Assembly (NCBI RefSeq): GCF_017589465.1
Contig: NZ_JAELYA010000004.1
Coordinates: 372,001 to 436,000, forward strand
Source of the DNA: Pseudomonas schmalbachii
GTDB lineage: Bacteria; Pseudomonadota; Gammaproteobacteria; Pseudomonadales; Pseudomonadaceae
Direction of reading: 5' to 3'
DNA: 64,000 nt
Part shown: positions 61,078 to 64,000 of the stretch, one piece after another
Layout: the number at the start of each line of letters is the position of its first letter
Numbering within the stretch: position 1 is the first letter of the stretch
Notes under the pieces: model-generated
The model's input: the letters and a program-made list of their open reading frames with translations, nothing else
Databases searched by the model: none
Told to the model about the DNA's origin: nothing
Made by a program: the position numbers and the translations under genes

Positions 61078-63372
61078 TTAATTCTTATATTCGCCTAGAT
61101 CGGTGACTTCCGCCTTGCTCTGCCAGTTCATCTCGCTGGCGGGCCGTGGACGGCCATACCAGTAACCCTGGCCCATGTCGCAGGCATATTCGCGGAGGAA
61201 GGCAGCCTGATCGGCGTGCTCGACCCCCTCGGCGACGACCTTGAGCCCCATGCTGTGGGCCAGGGCGATCACCGCGCAGGCGATCGCCGCATCCTCGCTG
61301 TCGTCCGGCAGGCCGGCGATGAAGCCCTGGTCGATCTTCAGCTTGTGCACCGGCATCTTCTTCAGGCGCATCAGCGACGAATAGCCGGTGCCGAAATCGT
61401 CGATCGCCAGGCGCACGCCCAGCATGCGCAGCTGGGAAAGCTGTTGCAGCGCCTGGTCGACATTCTGCATGACCGCGCTTTCGGTCACTTCCAGTTCCAG
61501 GTAATGCGCCGGCAGCCCGGTTTCCTTGAGGACGCTTTCCACCCGCTGCATCAGCCCGCCGCGGTTGAACAGGCGGCTGGAAAGGTTGACCGCGACGAAG
61601 TCGAGGGCGATCCCCTGGTCGAGCCAGGAGCGGATCTGCCGGCAGGCCTGTTGCAGCACCCAGGCGTCGATCGAGGTGATCAGCCCGCTTTCTTCCGCCA
61701 CCGGAATGAACATGCCGGGCGGAACCATGCCGAGATGGGGATGCTGCCAGCGAACCAGCGCCTCGGCCCCGACCACCCGGCCGCTGGCGATCTCATGCAC
61801 CGGCTGGAAGAAGACCCGCAGCTCGTCGCGTTCGAGCGCCTGGCGCAGGGCGGCTTCCACCTGCACGTGGGAATGCGCCCGGGCGGTCAGCTCCGGGGTA
61901 TAGAAGGCGTAGGCGTTGCGTCCGCTGGCCTTGGCCTGGAACAGCGCGGCGTCGGCATGCTGCAGCAGGTGGTCGACGTCCTGCGCGTCGTCCGGATAGA
62001 GGCTGACGCCCAGGCTGACGGACATGTAGATCGGGTTGCCGTCGACGTAGAACGGGTCGTGCATGGCCTCCAGCAGGCGCTGGGCCGTCCGGCTGGCGTG
62101 GTATTCGTGCTGGCTGCGCAGGACCACGGCGAATTCGTCGGCACCCAGGCGGGCCAGCGAGCTGTTTTCGTCCAGGCACTCCCGCAGGCGTTCGGCCACG
62201 GCCTTGATCAGCAGGTCGCCGGCGGCATGCCCGAGGCTGTCGTTGATGTGCTTGAAATGATCGAGGTCGAGCACCAGCAGGGCGCCGCTGCCGCGCTCGA
62301 TTTCGGCGTGGGCCATCGCCTGCTCGATGCGCTCGCGCAGCAGCAGGCGGTTGGGCAGGCCGGTGAGGGGGTCGCGGTGGACGAGGAACTCCAGCTCCTT
62401 CTGCGAGCGCTTCACGTTGCTGAGATCGGAGAACAGCGCGACGTAATGGGTGAGCTGGCCCTGCTCGTTGTACACCGCGCGAATGTGCTGCCACTGCGGG
62501 TACACCTCGCCGCTCTTGCGCCGGTTCCAGATTTCGCCGTTCCAGGCGCCTTCACTGAGCAGGGCATGCCACATGGCCTTGTAGAAGGTGGCGTCCTGGC
62601 GTCCGGACTTGAGCATCGATGGGTCGTGGCCGAGCACCTCGTCCGCGCTGTAGCCGGTGATGCGGGTGAAGGACGGGTTGACGTGCACGATCGTGCCCTG
62701 CAGGTCGGTCACCAGCAGGCCTTCCTGGGTGGTCTCGAAGACCGCCGCGGCTTGGCGCAGGTAATCGTCCTTGCTGCGCTGGTCGGTAATGTCGCTGCAG
62801 ACGCCGGTCATGCGCAGCGGTTCGCCGCTTTCATCGCGGATCACCCGGCCGCGGGAATGGATCCAGCGATAGCTGCCGTCGGTATGCAGCAGCCGGTACA
62901 CGCAGTCCAGCTGCGGCGTATCGCCCGCCAGGTGGGCCTGATGGGCGGCCAGGGTCGCTTCGCGATCCTCCGGGTGCAGGCGGCTTTCCCAGAGTTCGTA
63001 TTCGTCGCTGAGGCTTTCGCGGGGCAGGCCGAACAGTCTCGCGAAGCCCGGCGAGTAGAACACTTTGTTGGTGCGCAGGTCCCAGTCCCAGATGCCGTCC
63101 TCGACTGCTTCGAGCGCGCGGTTCAGGCGTTGCTCGCTCTGCTCCATGGCGGCGTAGGCGGCTGCCTGGCGCTTGAACTGGCGGAGCAGGAGGACATACA
63201 GGATGGCTGCCGTGACGGCCAGGAACAGGTACTTCTTCTCGCTCATCCATTTCAGGTATTCGTCCGAGTCGCCAAAGCGCAGCTGCAGGAAATGCTCGCT
63301 GAGCAATACCCAGGAAATGGCCAGGACCAGGTAGATCAGACAGATTCGGAGGGCGCTCAGGTGTGGACGCAT
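61078..63372 (-). CDS. PAS-GGDEF-EAL membrane protein, probable c-di-GMP phosphodiesterase
   Basis: The 764-residue protein starts at 63372 (MRPHLSALRICLIYLVLAIS). It has two membrane segments (about 8-27 and 48-65) and two PAS/PAC modules (about 75-200 and 205-330), with PAS-type WDLRTNKVFYSPGF and VTDLQGTIVHVNPSF. A GGDEF domain (about 335-490) has GADEF in place of GGDEF, and the EAL domain (about 500-760) keeps GAEALVRW, ELEVTESAV, DDFGTGYSS, KIDQGF and AEGVEH. It should degrade c-di-GMP on a signal sensed by PAS. The P. aeruginosa gene between the sulfate operon and desA has this layout. Confidence 0.88.
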   Translation of the reverse strand: MRPHLSALRICLIYLVLAISWVLLSEHFLQLRFGDSDEYLKWMSEKKYLFLAVTAAILYVLLLRQFKRQAAAYAAMEQSEQRLNRALEAVEDGIWDWDLRTNKVFYSPGFARLFGLPRESLSDEYELWESRLHPEDREATLAAHQAHLAGDTPQLDCVYRLLHTDGSYRWIHSRGRVIRDESGEPLRMTGVCSDITDQRSKDDYLRQAAAVFETTQEGLLVTDLQGTIVHVNPSFTRITGYSADEVLGHDPSMLKSGRQDATFYKAMWHALLSEGAWNGEIWNRRKSGEVYPQWQHIRAVYNEQGQLTHYVALFSDLSNVKRSQKELEFLVHRDPLTGLPNRLLLRERIEQAMAHAEIERGSGALLVLDLDHFKHINDSLGHAAGDLLIKAVAERLRECLDENSSLARLGADEFAVVLRSQHEYHASRTAQRLLEAMHDPFYVDGNPIYMSVSLGVSLYPDDAQDVDHLLQHADAALFQAKASGRNAYAFYTPELTARAHSHVQVEAALRQALERDELRVFFQPVHEIASGRVVGAEALVRWQHPHLGMVPPGMFIPVAEESGLITSIDAWVLQQACRQIRSWLDQGIALDFVAVNLSSRLFNRGGLMQRVESVLKETGLPAHYLELEVTESAVMQNVDQALQQLSQLRMLGVRLAIDDFGTGYSSLMRLKKMPVHKLKIDQGFIAGLPDDSEDAAIACAVIALAHSMGLKVVAEGVEHADQAAFLREYACDMGQGYWYGRPRPASEMNWQSKAEVTDLGEYKN

Positions 63373-63537
63373 GGGGCGCTTGCCGGGAGATATTCGGTTG
63401 TCAGTATAGAGGGAGCCGATATTTCGCAATTCGTATCAAAAAGACCGGATGGTTTTCCCCGCTTCCTTAGTGATAATGCGAACTGGCCGTCTCTGTGATG
63501 CCACTTTTCCATACGCTTCCGAGGTTCATTACCTTCC

Positions 63538-64000
63538 ATGTGGTACAACGGTTTCCTCGACCTGTCGCCATGGCAACTGGTAGTGGTCACGCTGATCCTG
63601 ACCCACGTCACGATCGTCAGCGTCACTGTCTACCTGCATCGCTATTCGGCGCACCGCTCGCTCGAGCTGCATCCCGCGCTGCAGCATTTCTTCCGCTTCT
63701 GGCTGTGGCTGACCACGGCGATGAACACCCGCGAGTGGACCGCCATCCACCGCAAGCACCACGCCAAGTGCGAAACCGCCGATGATCCGCACAGCCCGAT
63801 CTACAAGGGGCTGGGTACGGTCCTGCGCAAGGGCGCCGAACTGTATCAGGAAGAGGCGAAGAACGCCGAAACCCTGCGCATCTACGGCAAGAACTGCCCG
63901 GACGACTGGCTGGAGCGGAACGTCTATTCTCGCTTCCCGATCGCTGGGGTGACCCTGATGGCGATCATCGATCTGGCGCTGTTCGGCGCGCTCGGCCTGA
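63538..64000 (+). CDS. desA: Fatty acid desaturase, DesA-type (3' end beyond window)
   Basis: The first 154 residues are visible, starting MWYNGFLDLSPWQLVVVTLI. Two His-box motifs are present: HRYSAHRSLELH (H-x4-H type) and IHRKHHAKCETADDPHSP (HxxHH). There are hydrophobic segments before and after them. DesA-type desaturases insert a double bond into phospholipid acyl chains at delta-9. The gene is divergent from the PAS-GGDEF-EAL gene. The rest, including the third His box, lies outside the window. Confidence 0.9.
   Translation, partial: MWYNGFLDLSPWQLVVVTLILTHVTIVSVTVYLHRYSAHRSLELHPALQHFFRFWLWLTTAMNTREWTAIHRKHHAKCETADDPHSPIYKGLGTVLRKGAELYQEEAKNAETLRIYGKNCPDDWLERNVYSRFPIAGVTLMAIIDLALFGALGL

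Noticed and set aside
61216-63498. Plus-strand frame opposite the PAS-GGDEF-EAL gene
   Set aside because: It is an antisense shadow; no ribosome site or motif.

Overview
The window is GC-rich bacterial chromosome from a Pseudomonas. Nearly every gene product closely resembles the P. aeruginosa group: Crc, the long form of AlgC, DadR/DadA/DadX, PauR, SutA, PchP and class I CyaA. The gene order from crc to corA largely follows what I remember of the P. aeruginosa PAO1 PA5332-PA5268 interval. Several PAO1 genes of that interval are absent here, and dispersed palindromic repeats are common. Together these suggest a relative such as the P. citronellolis/nitroreducens lineage rather than P. aeruginosa itself. 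That species placement is from memory and not tested.

Layout. 1-8.6 kb holds crc (cut by the window edge), pyrE, a DUF4124 protein, a thioesterase, argB, algC, dut, coaBC and radC. 8.7-16.4 kb holds a family 5 solute-binding protein, rpmB-rpmG, a cupin, a polyamine-type aldehyde dehydrogenase, an MFS transporter and a phospholipase D-type lipoprotein. 16.6-25.4 kb is an amine and alanine catabolism region: a PuuB-like oxidase, the Lrp-type regulator dadR, a YdbH/YnbE/YdbL envelope operon, dadA-ridA-dadX and pauR. 25.6-33.3 kb has cytochrome c5, xpt, rep, a GGDEF/EAL protein, a MATE pump and a LysR regulator. 33.5-41.1 kb has a GtrII-like membrane protein, pchP, comM, ubiK, glnK-amtB, a YjbQ protein and sutA. 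41.3-51.0 kb has HAD/xerC/DUF484/dapF/lppL on the minus strand, cyaY, a DUF1289 protein, rnk, cyaA, two small conserved genes and corA. From about 51 kb the order no longer follows PAO1: ppk2, an exported protein, a Crp-type regulator, a DUF962 protein, a DsbA-family isomerase and a divergent SDR/TetR pair. 56.8-64 kb is the sulfate uptake operon sbp-cysT-cysW-cysA, a DUF2292 protein, a PAS-GGDEF-EAL protein and the start of a desA-type desaturase.

How the genes fit together. The oxidase, aldehyde dehydrogenase and PauR form a putrescine/polyamine catabolic group. DadR, DadA and DadX handle D/L-alanine. GlnK and AmtB couple ammonium uptake to nitrogen status. Sbp, CysT, CysW and CysA form one sulfate ABC transporter. 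The two GGDEF/EAL proteins both lack the canonical GGDEF signature but keep EAL motifs, so both look like phosphodiesterases.

I found no phage, plasmid, CRISPR, tRNA or rRNA, and no clearly new multigene defence or biosynthetic system. The least ordinary signals are a 40-codon reading frame where lysA normally sits between lppL and dapF, two TA-flanked palindromic MITE-like elements built from a shared stem-loop module, six copies of a REPIN-like repeat, and an SDR whose catalytic tyrosine is phenylalanine.
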